A stretch of DNA of 64,000 nt, from the NCBI GenBank assembly GCA_031761405.1, contig JASEVX010000116.1, positions 310,001-374,000 on the forward strand, written 5' to 3'. Shown here piece after piece: positions 10,778-21,821 of the stretch. The DNA comes from Serripes groenlandicus (lineage: Eukaryota; Mollusca; Bivalvia; Cardiida; Cardiidae). Both the position numbers and the translations under genes were made by a program. Every line of letters starts with the position of its first letter. Position 1 is the stretch's first letter. The notes beneath the pieces were generated by a model. The model ran no database searches. It saw nothing but the letters and a program-made list of their open reading frames with translations, and had not been told where the DNA came from.

Positions 10778-10968
10778 ACATGTCCTTCAAACATTTCAAA
10801 AATGGTAGTAGTGGCTGCCCTCCTAGACACTCAGGGTTACCACTGACTGGCTGGTGTCAAGATAAATGGACCAGGAGTACTAGTAACTTACCCAGGAAAC
10901 TCTGTGATATAACTGAATTGTTGTTTAAAGCGGCCTTAAACACCAATCTATCAATCAAACACTCTTGT
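10778..10968 (+). mobile_element. SINE body and tail fragment
   Basis: It shares the SINE body (ACTCTGTGATATAACTGAA, GTTTAAAGCGGCCTTAAACA) and a CAATC-type tail with the full copies at 11166, 26925 and 41029, but lacks the tRNA-like head. Confidence 0.5.
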
Positions 10969-11013
10969 TACTTAAAAAGATTCAGTGTGGTGTTGTTGAT
11001 TTTACTCTACTAG

Positions 11014-11112
11014 GATGGTTTAATTCAACCAGCAGATACGGCATTGAGAGATTTCTGTGCTAAATGCCTGCATGAGTTCCTAAGATGGTCGATCAAACAG
11101 ACTGGTACTAAG
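11014..11112 (+). CDS. PRKDC: DNA-PKcs-like exon (HEAT region)
   Basis: The exon encodes 33 residues, [20 protein letters not shown] then [13 protein letters not shown], between acceptor CTCTACTAG (11013) and donor GTAATA (11113). It is phase 0 at both ends and follows the exon at 8074-8169. The pattern TALRDFCxxCxxEFLxWSIKQ is strongly reminiscent of vertebrate DNA-PKcs. A SINE lies 53 bp downstream. Confidence 0.88.
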
Positions 11113-11165
11113 GTAATAAAACAATTTGTAATACAAAAAAGTGATTTCCTTAACCCTTTTCTGAG

Positions 11166-11458
11166 GCCTGCTAGCTCAGTCGGTAGCGACGCAGGCTATC
11201 AATCCAGGAGTTGCGAGTTTGAATCCCAGCTCGGGCATCATTCTTTCCGACATTTGACAAAAGTCACTCTGACAAGAGTCATTCGTCTTTCACCAATGGG
11301 CTAAATTTGATTATGTGGAAAAGCCAGTTGCTTGGAAAGTATGTTGTGTGGAGTACTGGTGTGAGAAAGCTAGGAAACACATGAGTAGGTGAACTGGCAA
11401 TTGTGATATGACTGAAAAATTGTTGAAAACGGTGTTAAGGCCTAACCAATCAATCATG
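11166..11458 (+). mobile_element. tRNA-derived SINE, copy 1
   Basis: The head has an A-box-like TAGCTCAGTCGGTAG and a B-box-like GAGTTTGAATCCC, so it derives from a tRNA and would be a Pol III promoter. The body contains CTTGGAAAGTATGTTGTGTG and a CATGAGTAGGTGAACTGGCA block. The tail is CAATCAATC. It is not a functional tRNA, since no matching acceptor stem closes. Confidence 0.85.
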
Positions 11459-11465
11459 TAAATGG

Positions 11466-11673
11466 TTTCTAACGCCTATGCATCCAACGTCTTTTGATAA
11501 CATTTTAACAATAAGAAAAATTGCTCACGATGAGCAAATCTTGAGCAATTTCTCCTTTAGTCACAATGTTTTCAACTCTATTTAATAGTTCTCATTTATG
11601 AAGTTTGTTCACAGTTTTGTCAATTTGTTTTCAAAGTCGTCGGCTGCAGATTTGTTGTGTATGGGAAAGAGTT
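11466..11673. mobile_element. Family A MITE, partial
   Basis: The central palindrome (AAATTGCTCACGATGAGCAA...GAGCAATTTCTCC) and the right arm ending GTATGGGAAAGAGTTAAT are present. The left terminus is lost. Confidence 0.6.
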
Positions 11674-11741
11674 AATGACTTCCTTTGAATGTTTGGCGTC
11701 TAGCAGCGAAAGTGTAATGCCATGGGCTATTGATCCAGAGA

Positions 11742-11850
11742 TTGATTGATTGATTGAGGTTTAACGCCGTTTTTAACAGAGAAACACATGGTCCGGTGAA
11801 CTTGACGCTGTGATATAAGTGAAAAAACGTTGTTTATCTCTAATCTATCA
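11742..11850. mobile_element. SINE tail fragment
   Basis: A GATT repeat is followed by GAGGTTTAACGCCG and GAAACACATGGTCCGGTGAA, segments of the SINE body, in rearranged order. Confidence 0.4.
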
Positions 11851-11875
11851 TTGAATATAGAGTATTCTTGGCCTT

Positions 11876-12069
11876 TAACTTACACAGACAATTTGATGCC
11901 TCTGCAGCAGACAACATTTTGAAACATTGTGAGAAATACAGAAGTGCTAATACTGAGCAATTTTCTCTTGTCCAACAATCCTTTCAACTCTATTTCAAGA
12001 ATATATTTCCAATTTTGCAGTTGATTGCATTTCAGAGTACTTCAAAATAGCACATAAAGAAAGGGTTTA
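11876..12069. mobile_element. Family A MITE, diverged
   Basis: It shows TGATGCCTCTGCAGCAGACA, AAACATTGTGAGAAA, a degenerate centre and the end AAGAAAGGGTTTAA. A further left-arm fragment lies at 12149-12200. Confidence 0.5.
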
Positions 12070-12229
12070 ATTATGAAGCTACCATAGCATGAAATGGCAG
12101 ATTGGTTCTTATTGGTACATTAGTAATTATAGTAGATTTGTATCTCTTTCCTACATACAGCATATCTGCAGTAGGCAATTTTTGTAACATTTAGTCAAAA
12201 TTATGGAAAATATCTAAACATAATTATAC

Positions 12230-12431
12230 GAAGAAGAGGGGGTATTGGATTGGATTGGAATTCAATCAAATTTGACATGAAGCTTCTATACCAAGAGGAG
12301 ATGTGCATATCCTAAAGGGGTTACAATTGCATGATATTTTACAGAGTTATGGCCCTTTTACTAATTAAGTTATGGTGTAGGTCAACGTGCTGTTTAGGGG
12401 GTATTTATCATCTTCAGTGATAGTTCTAGTT
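12230..12431 (+). mobile_element. Family F Helitron-like element, short copy
   Basis: It ends with GGGGGTATTTATCATCTTCA, then GTGATAGTT and CTAGTT. The ATCA...GTGAT hairpin just before CTAG is the classic Helitron 3' layout. The interior keeps only one unit of the family repeat (ACAGAGTTATGGCCC). Confidence 0.6.
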
Positions 12432-12489
12432 ATGACAGTTTTATTGTCAAAAATACTTGTAAACCCATCATTTAATACCTGATATATCG

Positions 12490-12970
12490 TATCTAACCCG
12501 CTAGTTCTATCCTAGAAATTCTAGTCGGTCCTGGCGAACATTTCGAAAGAGTGGGTTTCACCTCACTTTTATGTATCGTCAAAGGAGAGTTTTCCACTAA
12601 AGGTTCCCCCTTTAGACAGTGATGCCTCATACTTGGGACTTAGCGCTGCTCAGACAATTTCGGTACCTATGAAGGTATTAGAAAAATGGGAAGCAAGGGC
12701 CCGATCAGGAGTTATGGTGGCGTCTCATGACGACCATTTCGCCAAGGCCCTTTCCTTACTTATGAAAGAAGAAGGTGTCTCTAGTCCCAGGGTTACCCTA
12801 TACTAGAGGCTCTTGACAAAGGAAACAGGCACCTTATGACGCTTAGTTTAAATATTGCACAGAGATGCTGTCTCTTAGACGAGATTCTGCTCTCAGCAAA
12901 TCTACGTCTCTGCTTCTGTGCAGTAAGGATCAGCTCAGGGCTGCCCCTAGTTTTAGTCTCTGAATGCTCT
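12490..12970 (+). pseudogene. Decayed ORF of unknown element
   Basis: Two short reading frames look protein-like: VLEKWEARARSGVMVASHDD followed by HFAKALSLLMKEEGVSSPRV in one frame, then after a stop and frameshift near 12803, LLEALDKGNRHLMTLSLNIA followed by QRCCLLDEILLSANL. The style resembles capsid-like proteins of retroelements (DIRS or Gypsy types), but I do not recognise the family. It lies exactly where an expected DNA-PKcs exon is missing. Confidence 0.3.
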
Positions 12971-13022
12971 CTGCTTTCATTACTCAAAACGCATTGATTC
13001 TCTATTTCTATACCCAATTTAG

Positions 13023-13117
13023 GGAAGAAGAACCCTTGGTGAACATGATCACATTTGAGCTGCTGGTACATTTTGTTGACAGCTTAGCCATTGCACATGG
13101 TGATGAGAAATCTCTAG
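13023..13117 (+). CDS. PRKDC: DNA-PKcs-like exon (HEAT region)
   Basis: The exon encodes (R)[19 protein letters not shown] then [12 protein letters not shown](G), a segment much like the vertebrate REEESLVEQFVFEALV...LALAHADEKSLG. The acceptor is CCAATTTAG (13022) and the donor GTAGGA (13118). It begins with the last base of a codon, whereas the exon ending at 11112 stops on a codon boundary. The two cannot be joined directly. In vertebrates about 40 residues (around LALHP...LAFNNIYREF) lie between them, and I could not find them here. The reading YTQF just upstream of the acceptor resembles YREF, so the true exon start could be further left. Confidence 0.82.
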
Positions 13118-13309
13118 GTAGGAAGACTTTTCCCCCATCATTAAAAGTATTTAATCAGCCAGTTTGAAAGCCAGTGGACTGTGGTATATTTCCCAAAGTA
13201 TAATACAGCTTAGATGGAAGAGAAAAGGAAATAACTTGCATGATCATTTCTAATTTTCCTGTCATGTTCTGTGTGAATCATCCAAACTAAATATGCCATG
13301 ATCCCATTT

Positions 13310-14400
13310 TGACGCTTCTGCTGCAGACGACTTTTGAAAAGACATTGTGGTCTAAGGAGTAATTTCTCCTTTAGCCACAATTGTTTTTTAGCTCACCTCG
13401 GGCCCGTTTTATCAATGGTCGTAACTTGGTCTTAACTAAGATTGTCGTAAGTTTCGGGTGAAAAGTTACGACTGCTCGGTGAAAAGTTGCAAATATGGCG
13501 GCAACAGAACAAAATCCGTCGACTCAAAACTATTTTCGTCCCGTCTGAATTGCCAGAGACAATCATGGTGTTTTTATGTGGTGACGTGGTGTTCTCTCGA
13601 CATACAAATCCGAGTCGGATTATTTCACACACTGGTTAGTCAAAAGACGACGACATTCGACCAGCTACCAGCAGCCACACAAATGTCATCTGAGAATTGT
13701 TTTTAAATGTACGTATACTCTTAGAGTATGTCGAAATAAAATCCCAAATTTAATTATCTCAGTTTACAGTTGTTAGCCGGTCAAATATCGAGTTTAAAAA
13801 CGCTAATGCTGCGAGAAGATCATTATTAACTACAGATACGTTGAATTGATTTCTGTAGGATTCTTTAATAGTATGAAATCATCAATTAGTGTTTGTTCAT
13901 TTTAACATGCTTAGTTTGTTTAAATGCCACGGGTATGTTGTGTTTAGGAAACTATACGATCCGTACCCAAGATTGAACGTACCGAATGTCTCATGGGTAA
14001 GACTGTTCATCAACTCATTCATCTTAATTCAATTATTCATGGCATACTACAAATGTCACGAATAAAGACATATACTTTTTTCAGATGCATTGAAAATGTT
14101 GGTCAATTTAGATAAACACTCACTGTCTGAGAGGTTGTTGTTTATTATGAAGTTCTAGTTGGCATGCTTATGTGTGTTACAAGGCATAAAGTTAGCACAG
14201 AATACAGACAAACTAAACAAATTGTGAACACGTTTAATCATGTGAATTTCATAGACTTTCAATTTGACAACTACTTGATCACACACACATGAATACATCA
14301 TTCGAACCACTACCCTTGGAAATGAGTGGAAATACATACAGAATCTCAGATGTTATCAGTGTACCCGTCTCACACAAGTCTGATATTATATCTGTTATGA
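13310..14400. other. Unassigned intronic sequence
   Basis: It opens with a family A fragment (13310-13385) and a short TTTTTTAGCTCACCTCGG that looks like a B 5' end. About 1 kb with no recognised repeat follows, containing TGGTCGTAACTTGGTCTTAA and a ~30-bp AT-rich stretch. No convincing exon is seen. Confidence 0.4.
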
Positions 14401-14403
14401 ACA

Positions 14404-14470
14404 TAGCAAAACTCAGTCGGTAGAGTATCCGCCTTGAACACTATAGATCCCAGGTTTGAGCTCCAGACTG
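14404..14470 (+). mobile_element. Isolated tRNA-like SINE head
   Basis: ACTCAGTCGGTAGAGTATCC (A-box-like) and CCCAGGTTTGAGCTCC (B-box-like) are 34 bp apart. No acceptor stem is seen, so it is probably a SINE head, not a tRNA gene. Confidence 0.4.
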
Positions 14471-14679
14471 GCTGCATGTTTTTCTCTCTCTGTGTCATAT
14501 TAATAAAGCAATGGTCCTGTTACCAATTTAATATCTCGCAATTATTTTGCTTACAGACTGACTAGTTAATTGGTCTATTCTACCATAACAAAGAGATATG
14601 TTAGCTATTTGACAGATCTTATTCCAGACTCCCTGAGGCAGTTGCAGACTTGCAAGGTATGACTTTTGGTGGCTGTTTA

Positions 14680-16512
14680 AAGTCTTTTCCCACATGTATA
14701 CAAACACTTTATTACACCTCTGTAGCAAACAACTTTTGAAATCATTGTGGCAAAAGGAGAAATTGCTCACAATGAACAATTTCTCAATTTGCCACAATGT
14801 TTTAAGCTTTATTCAATAAGTGTTCTATCATTTCTTAAGAGTTTCCATATTTTTTAGTTGATTTCAAAGTCGTCTGGTACAGATTTTTATCTCCACTGGC
14901 TGAGAGTCAGTCGAGCTTATGTCATGGCGAATTGTCCGTCGTGCGTGCGTCTGTGCGTGCATTAACTTTTTCCTTTAAACGACTTCTTCTCCCTAACAAC
15001 TTGGCCAATTTGGTTGAAACTTCATAGGAAGCATCCTCTCAATGTCCTCTCTTAAATTCCTTCAAATTTGTTTGATCCATCCATAATTCTGGTTTTCATG
15101 GAAACCAAAAGAAAAAAATAGTGAAAACTTAAAAAATCTTCTTCTCCGAAAGTGTCAGGCCGATTTTCAAATAATTTTGTAGAAATGTTCCTTGGGTGAC
15201 CCTTTATTAGATTCCTTCAAGAAATGTTGATTGGGCGAAAAACATGGACGCCAGGGGGTGGGGCTATTTTGCCTTATATAGCTATAGTGAAAACTTAAAA
15301 AATCTTCTTCTCCGAAAGTGTTCAGCCGATTTTCAAATAATTTTGTAGAAATGTTCATTGGGTGACCCTCTATCAGATTCCTTTAAGCCATGTTGATTGG
15401 TAAAAAAACATGGCCGCCAGAGGGCGGGGCTATTTTGCCTATATGGCTATAGTGAAAACTTAAAAAATCTTCTCCTCCGAAAGTATCCAGCCGATTTTCA
15501 CTATAGCCATATAATTTTGTAGAAATGTTCCTTGGGTGACCCTTTATTAGATTCCTTCAAGAAATGTTGATTGGTTGAAAAACATGGCTGCTAGGGGGTG
15601 GGGCTATTTTGCCTTATATAGCTATAGTGAAAACTTAAAAAATCTTCTTCTCCGAAAGTGTTCAGCCGATTTTTAAATAATTTTGTAGAGATGTTCCTTG
15701 GCTGACCTTCTATCAAATTCCTTCAAGCCATGTTGATTGGTAAAAAAACATGGCCGCCAGAGGGCGGGGTTATTTGGCATATATGGCTATAGTGAAAACT
15801 TAAAAAATCTTCTCCTCCAAAAGTATCCAGCCGATTTTCAAATAATTTTGTAGAAATGTTCCTTGGGTGACCCTTTATTAGATTCCTTCAAGAAATGTTG
15901 ATTGGTTGAAAAACATGGCCACTAGGGGACGGGGTTATTTTGCCTTATATTAGCTATAGTGAAAACTAAAAAAATCTCCTTCTCCGAAAGTGTTCAGCCG
16001 ATTTTCAAATAATTTTGTAGAGATGTTCCTTGGCTGACCCTCTATCAGATTCCTTCAAGCCATGTTGATTGGTAAAAAAACATGGCCGCAAGAGGGCGGG
16101 GCTATTTTGCCTTATATGGCTAAAGAGAAAACTTAAAAAATCTTCTTCTCCGAAAGTGTCTGGCTGATATTCAAATAATTTTGTAGAAATGTTCCTAGAT
16201 TATCAGATTACTTCAAGCCATGTTGATTGGTTGAACAATATGGCTACCAGGGGGTGGGGCTATTTTGCCTTATATGGCTTTAGTGAAAACTTAAAATATC
16301 CTCTCCTCCGAAAGTGTCGGGCCAATTTTCAAATAATTTTGAAGAAACATTCCTTGGGTGACACTCTACATGATTCCTTTAAGCCATGGTGGTTGGTAAA
16401 AAACATGGCCACCAGGGGGCAGGGCTGTTTGGATATTTGATTTTTGCCTTATGGCCGTGGAGCGATACTGGCCTTCTTGGGCCTCTTGTTTGTATATGGG
16501 AAAGGGTTGAAC
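14680..16512. mobile_element. Family A MITE split by a family B insertion
   Basis: The left part runs from TCTTTTCCCACATG to CGTCTGGTACAGATTTT (14886). The right part is TGTATATGGGAAAGGG from 16491. Removing B restores CAGATTT-TGT-TATGGGAAAG, as in the copy at 11651-11670. Confidence 0.75.
14887..16490 (+). mobile_element. Family B element, long copy (second subtype)
   Basis: Its 5' end is ATCTCCACTGGCTGAGAGTC, and it ends GGCCTTCTTGGGCC plus TCTTGTT. Seven to eight ~175-bp units alternate between two variants (TTCAAGAAATGTTGATTGG and TTCAAGCCATGTTGATTGG), suggesting amplification of a two-unit block. Confidence 0.85.
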
Positions 16513-16685
16513 TTTATGAAGTTGTATATATATCTTCAAATTCCATGACTGTCATGCCTATGATTATTGAATGAAATTGATTAGTTGTTTGATCTTTAGT
16601 TGACAAACATATACAGGGATTATACATCATATTTTACCTCCTTCCCACCTATAGACTATTAAATTTGCTGTTTGTCACAATGATG

Positions 16686-16689
<4 letters not shown>

Positions 16690-16718
<29 letters not shown>

Positions 16719-16719
16719 G
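16690..16719 (+). repeat. Thirty-base poly-G run
   Basis: An uninterrupted run of 30 G sits where a B element normally reads GGGGGCGGGGC. The left flank is MITE-like (GTTTGTCACAATG), so the run marks a truncated B junction. It may be a sequencing or assembly artefact. Confidence 0.9.
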
Positions 16720-17461
16720 CTATTTTGCCTTATATGGCTATTGTGAAAACTTAAAAAAAATTCTCCTCCATAAGTGTCAGGCCGATTTTCAAATCATTTT
16801 GTAGAAATGTTCCTTAGGTGACCCACTATCAGATTCCTTCAAGCCATGTTGATTGGTCGAAAAACATGGCCGCCAGGGGGGGACAGGGCTATTTTGCCTT
16901 ATATGGCTATTGTGAAAACTTAAAAAATCTTCTCCTCCAAAAGTGGTAGGCCGATTTTCAAATCATTTTGTAGAAATGTTCCTTAAGTGACCCACTATCA
17001 GATTCCTTCAAGCCATGTTGACTGGTCGAAAAACATGGCCGCCAGGGGGGGCGGGGCTATTTTACCTTATATGGCTATAGTGTAAACTTAAAAAATCTTC
17101 TCCTTCGAAAGTGTCAGGTCGATATTCAAATAATTTTGTAGAAATGCTCCTTGGATGACCCTCTATCAGATTCCTTCAAGCCATGTTGATTGGTCGAAAA
17201 ACATGGCCGCCAGGGGGGGCGGGTCTATTTTGCCTAATATGGCTATAGTGAAAACTTAAAAAATCTTCTCCTCCAAAAGTGTCAGGCCGATTTTCAAATA
17301 ATTTTATAGAAATGTTCCTAGGGTGACCTTCTATCCGATTCCTCCAAGCCAAGTTGATTGGTCGGAAACTATGGCCACCAGGGGACGGGGCTTATATAGC
17401 TAAGGTGTAAAAAAAAAAAAAAATCAGGTGAGCGATCCAGGGCCATCATGGCCCTCTTGTT
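16720..17461 (+). mobile_element. Family B element, 5'-truncated
   Basis: It starts inside an internal unit (CTATTTTGCCTTATATGGC) right after the poly-G run and has four units. It ends AGGGCCATCATGGCCCT plus CTTGTT. Confidence 0.8.
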
Positions 17462-17691
17462 TACTTAGAAATTCTGGTTAAATCTTTGCTTACAACTACA
17501 TTAACAGTCCATATCTTAGTAACTAGTTAATGCATTGTATTAAAACTTTATACAGCCCTTCGCAACTATCATACCTTGTATGAAAATAATTAAATTATAT
17601 AAATCTATTCTGCATATAATGAAAATTATCACCTTTTAAGAAATTCTGGTCAATATTTTGCACGCAACTGCATTATAATTATATATTATAC

Positions 17692-17796
17692 ATAATTACA
17701 GAGATATTGCCCTTTGTTACTTTTTCTTGTTAAGTTATGGTGTAGGTCAAGGTGCTGTTTTGGGGGTATTTATCATCTTCAGTGATAGTTCTAGTT
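17692..17796 (+). mobile_element. Family F Helitron-like 3' end
   Basis: ACAGAGATATTGCCCTTTG and GTGTAGGTCAAGGTGCTGTT lead into TCATCTTCAGTGATAGTTCTAGTT-type termini. The element stops exactly where B-like GTGATCGCC begins. Confidence 0.6.
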
Positions 17797-18497
17797 GTGA
17801 TCGCCTTTTGTCCGGCATCCGGCGTGCATCAACTTCTTCTTCTCAGTAACCAGTGGGTCAATTGGGATGAAACTTCACAGAAAGCATCCTCTCAATGACC
17901 TCACCAGGTTTCCTTCAAATCTTTGGGGGCTATTTTGCCTTATATGGCTATAGTGAAAACTTAAAAAATCTTTTCCTCCAAAAGTGTCAAACCGATTTTC
18001 AAATAATTTTGTAGAAATGCTCCTTAAGTGACGCACTATCAGATTCCTTCAAGCCATGTTGATTGGTCGAAAAACATGGCTGCCAGAGGGTGGGGTTATT
18101 TTGTCTTATATGGCTATAGTGAAAACTTAAAAAATCTTCTCCTCAAAAAGTGTCAGGCCGATATTCAAATAGTTTTGTAGAGATGTTCCTTGGATGACCC
18201 TCTATCAGATTCCTTCAAGCCATGTCGATTGGTCGAAAAACATGGCCGCCAGGGGGGCGGGGCTATTTTGCCTTATATGGCTATAGTGAAAACTTAAAAA
18301 ATCTTCTCCTCCAAAAGTGTCAGGCCGATTTTCAAATAATTTTATAGAAATGTTCCTAGGGTGACCCTCTATCCGATTCCTCCAAGTCAAGTTGATTGGT
18401 CGGAAACTATGGCCACCAGGGGGCGGGGCTTATATAGCTAAAGTGTAAAAAAAAAAAAATCAGGTGAGCGATCCAGGGCCATCATGGCCCTCTTGTT
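17797..18497 (+). mobile_element. Family B element, 5' hairpin missing
   Basis: It begins at GTGATCGCCTTTTGTCCGGC, downstream of the usual 5' hairpin. It has an internal deletion (TCTTTGGGGGCTATTTTGCC) and carries the same 3' end as 17461. Confidence 0.75.
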
Positions 18498-19137
18498 TAC
18501 TTAGAAATTCTGGTTAAAACTTTGCTTACAACTACATTAACAGTCCATATCTTAGTTACTAGTTAATGCATTGTATTAAAACTTTATACAGCCCTTCGCA
18601 ACTATCATACCTTGTATGAAAATAATTAAATTATATAAATCTATTCTGCATATAATGAAAATTATCACCTTTTAAGAAATTCTGGTCAATGTTTTGCACG
18701 CAACTGCATTATAATCCATATCTCAGTAGATAATAAGCGTTGGAATAGTCGCTGTCTTGTTTTGTGTCTTGTTATAAGACTCAATTATACTGATGTTTGT
18801 TTTTAAGCAGATAAATCTCAGAATACTAATTCAAACACATACTAGAATGAAATATGATCTGATTTTTCAAATAATTTTCATTAACTTTTGCAGCTACCAA
18901 CTTCTGAAAACATTATGAGAAAGGAGGGGATTTTATAACATTAGCAGGCTATATTTTGCCTACAATAATTTCAGCAGTTTTATTTTGCCTTTTCATATGC
19001 TGATACCTGTTCATGCCTTTTGCAATCATTGTGGCAATTATTGTGTGCAAATTTCTTCTAAAAAAGAGTTAAGATGCCTACAGTTTACAATTGTAAAACA
19101 CCAACATATTTTATTTTTATACTTTTATTTTTTTCAG

Positions 19138-19214
19138 CCTGGAAAATTTCCCAAGATGTATGATCACTGTTCTTTCTACTTTTGGTTCCATTGTTCATTT
19201 ATTGAGGGAAATAA
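19138..19214 (+). CDS. Putative exon, unidentified
   Basis: A 77-bp segment lies between a strong acceptor (TTTTATTTTTTTCAG, ending 19137) and a perfect donor GTAAGT (19215). Starting with one base of a split codon, it reads LENFPRCMITVLSTFGSIVH then LLREI, a hydrophobic helix-like stretch compatible with a HEAT repeat. It does not continue the phase of the exon at 13023-13117. It could belong to DNA-PKcs or be a chance open frame. Confidence 0.35.
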
Positions 19215-19293
19215 GTAAGTATTAGGAATACATAGTTATATTCCATTTATTATCAATGGTTTCTTATGAGAAGTAATATTTTGATTCATTTAA

Positions 19294-21005
19294 TTAGTCG
19301 CCGGGCAGAAGCCCGCGACTTCTATTTTTAATAGCTTTTCGGAAATCACATGGGAGGAGGGATAATTATTGGAAAGAAACACATTAAGATGTTTTGAACA
19401 TATTACAATTGTGTTTGTTTAAAAACACTAAGTAATGACACATCTAAAATGGAATAAACATGTCGATGTTTTAGGTATTTTTAGTTTCATTTTATTGACT
19501 TGCATTTAAGTGTTTTTGTCTTATTTACGAAGACAAATGTGGTCCCTGCTAGACTTGCAACCAACTGCTATATGTCAATATTGAGATATATTGAAATAAA
19601 AATCACGTCAAATTCTACTTTCAATAGTAATGTTAACTTACTGAATGTTATTTTCATGTTCAAAAATATGTCTTGATTTGTGAAGAATTCATTTGATAAT
19701 GTTAACTCGTGTATATCTAAAATATGAACTGTTTCTAACCTAGAACTGTTGATTACGTCACTACCGAGTACCTCCAGCATAGATTTGTAAATTTTGCACA
19801 CGCTACTATATACTACTGTACTTACTGTGTGTACGATAACCAATGAAAAGCTGGATTTGCACGCGATACATTTTACAACAAAAACCTGCGTCGCTTACAC
19901 TCATACTCTCATTCGATGGGCTGAATATGCACAATGACACGCACACACTTGTATAGTTTCCCATGAACATAAACTTGTAACAGAAACAAAAATAAGAAAT
20001 AATTTGTGAAAATATGTCTCAAATATAAGCCTGTTTATCGGTCGTGAACGTCGAAACGCCTTTTTCTCAGTTTGTGACCTAGTTTCATATTGCCAAAATG
20101 TAAACAAAGCGAAGTAACCGAAAAAATGTAAACTTAGAAAAGTGACTAGGTTATGCAGACAAAAAATGTCGCACGACAAATTGATTTTTCTTAAACGTCA
20201 CGAAACGAATGCATGGGTCGAATGTAGGAGAAAGAAAGATAATATAGAAATGCTTTTCTCTCTCGAATGCAGTGGAATAAAACATGCACTAAAGCTTTGC
20301 CTGATTTTTTATTCACTTTCTTCGATGTCTGACACTACGACTCGATGAAGCCTGACACGAGGGTAAACATTTCGAAAGAATGCTCAAACACCTTATTACA
20401 GATAGATAGCTAATATTACACACTTAAATGATTAAATATATGTGATATTAAATGTTGAAACAAATTAAGAGAAGAACAAACTCTGATAAACAATAGATTT
20501 AGAAATAAAGAAAATCTGCTCTTTCGCACCCAATTAATTTCATACTTGCCACATATATTGTATGCATCAACGATTTAGATAAACAATTTAGCTGTTATAT
20601 TGTTACAAGTGTGGTCTACTTGTGAAATAATTAGTATTAAAAAGGAGGAAGTTCATGTCTTCAGCAATTTAACCGTTTTCTCAATGTTTTAAGCGATTAA
20701 AGGTTTTCATTGTTGCTTCAGACATGGAAAGGGTTTAATAGCTTTTTATTGCATGTAGATTTATAACCCAAAATGTATTAATTTTTTTTTTTTTTTGACA
20801 AATACAAAACATCCAAAATCCTGACCAAAAGAAATCCTGAAATATGTAGATCTATGTGGAATTTCAAAAATCCTGGAATTAATCCTTATGAAAACATTAT
20901 GTGTATGTTTAGACTAATGAAAGACAAGACTACATGTGTGTTAAAAAATAAATCAATGCAGTCTTTTCCGGCGACATTGATGCCTTGCATCAACTTTCTC
21001 TTGTT
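19294..21005 (+). mobile_element. Family C element, copy 2 (~1.71 kb)
   Basis: The first ~200 bp match the copy at 1175 closely (AACATATTACAATTGTGTTT). The end is GACATTGATGCCTTGCATCA with CTCTTGTT. The middles of the two copies differ a good deal. Short minus-strand open frames here show no recognisable domain. Confidence 0.7.
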
Positions 21006-21018
21006 GATCTTATATAAC

Positions 21019-21290
21019 CCTTTCCCACATATAGAAGCTTTCTGATGTCTCTGCAGCAGACAGCTTTTTGAAAACATAGTGTTAATTGATAACAAACCTC
21101 CCCTCATACAGACATATTTTGACTCCTCTGTAGCAGACAATTTTTGAAAATAGTGTGCAAAAGACAAAATTTCTTCTTCTGTCTCAATGTTTTAAACTTT
21201 ATTCAATAATTATAATTTGACTTATACAGATTTTTGTCCAGATATTTTCAATGTTATCTGTTGTGGATATGCTGTATGTAGGAAAGGGAC
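21019..21290. mobile_element. Family A MITE, internally rearranged
   Basis: It runs from ACCCTTTCCCACATATAG to GTATGTAGGAAAGGG. Two left arms lie in tandem (TCTCTGCAGCAGACAGC and CCTCTGTAGCAGACAAT). Confidence 0.6.
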
Positions 21291-21454
21291 AATGTCACAT
21301 TTTAGAGCCGATGACCTGAGGACTTTTGTACGTCGGTAAATGTTTGTTCAAATAACATATCCTAAACCACCGGACCAATTTCAACCAAGCTTAACGGGAA
21401 TGTACCTCCAATGTTGTTGAGTTTAAATTCAATGTAAGAACATTGCTGCAGCAT

Positions 21455-21595
21455 CAGAAAGGGAGAAAAGTGCATGGATAAGTAGCAAGTTGTTAAGAAG
21501 GACTGTAAAGTTGAGTATTGGTGTGAGAAAGTCAGAATGGCCACTATGATATGACTGATTTTTTTTGAAAACAGCATTAAAACTCAATAAATGAA
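21455..21595 (+). mobile_element. SINE body fragment
   Basis: GTATTGGTGTGAGAAAGTCA, ATGATATGACTGA and a degenerate AATAAATGAATT tail match the body of the tRNA-headed SINEs. The head is absent. Confidence 0.45.
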
Positions 21596-21821
21596 TTAGT
21601 CCTTTGGTAAACCTCTGAAAAAAATAATAAAGCCAGCTCGATAGATTGGCTTTCCTATACTTATTAAGGATTGCCTTATTTAAATGTCATTTTTCATATG
21701 CTGTTTAATTTTCGGATTTTACTATTTGAAAATCATAAATTAATATGAAATTTAATTTAAATATGTTTCATCCTATTTTATGGATATCCTTATTTCTCAA
21801 GATATAAAACATGTATTTGGT

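Larger units (their letters stand above)
17060..18720 (+). repeat. Tandem segmental duplication, period 1036 bp
   Basis: About 600-650 bp, comprising B units, the B 3' end and ~230 bp of unique flank (ACTTAGAAATTCTGGTTAAA onward), recurs with near identity 1036 bp later. For example, TTTACTTAG is at 17461 and at 18497. The spacer holds a Helitron-like end and a partial B head. Confidence 0.8.

Noticed and set aside
11166..11235. tRNA gene
   Set aside because: A- and B-box-like motifs are present, but there is no closing acceptor stem. The same sequence with the same body recurs at 26925 and 41029, so it is a SINE head.
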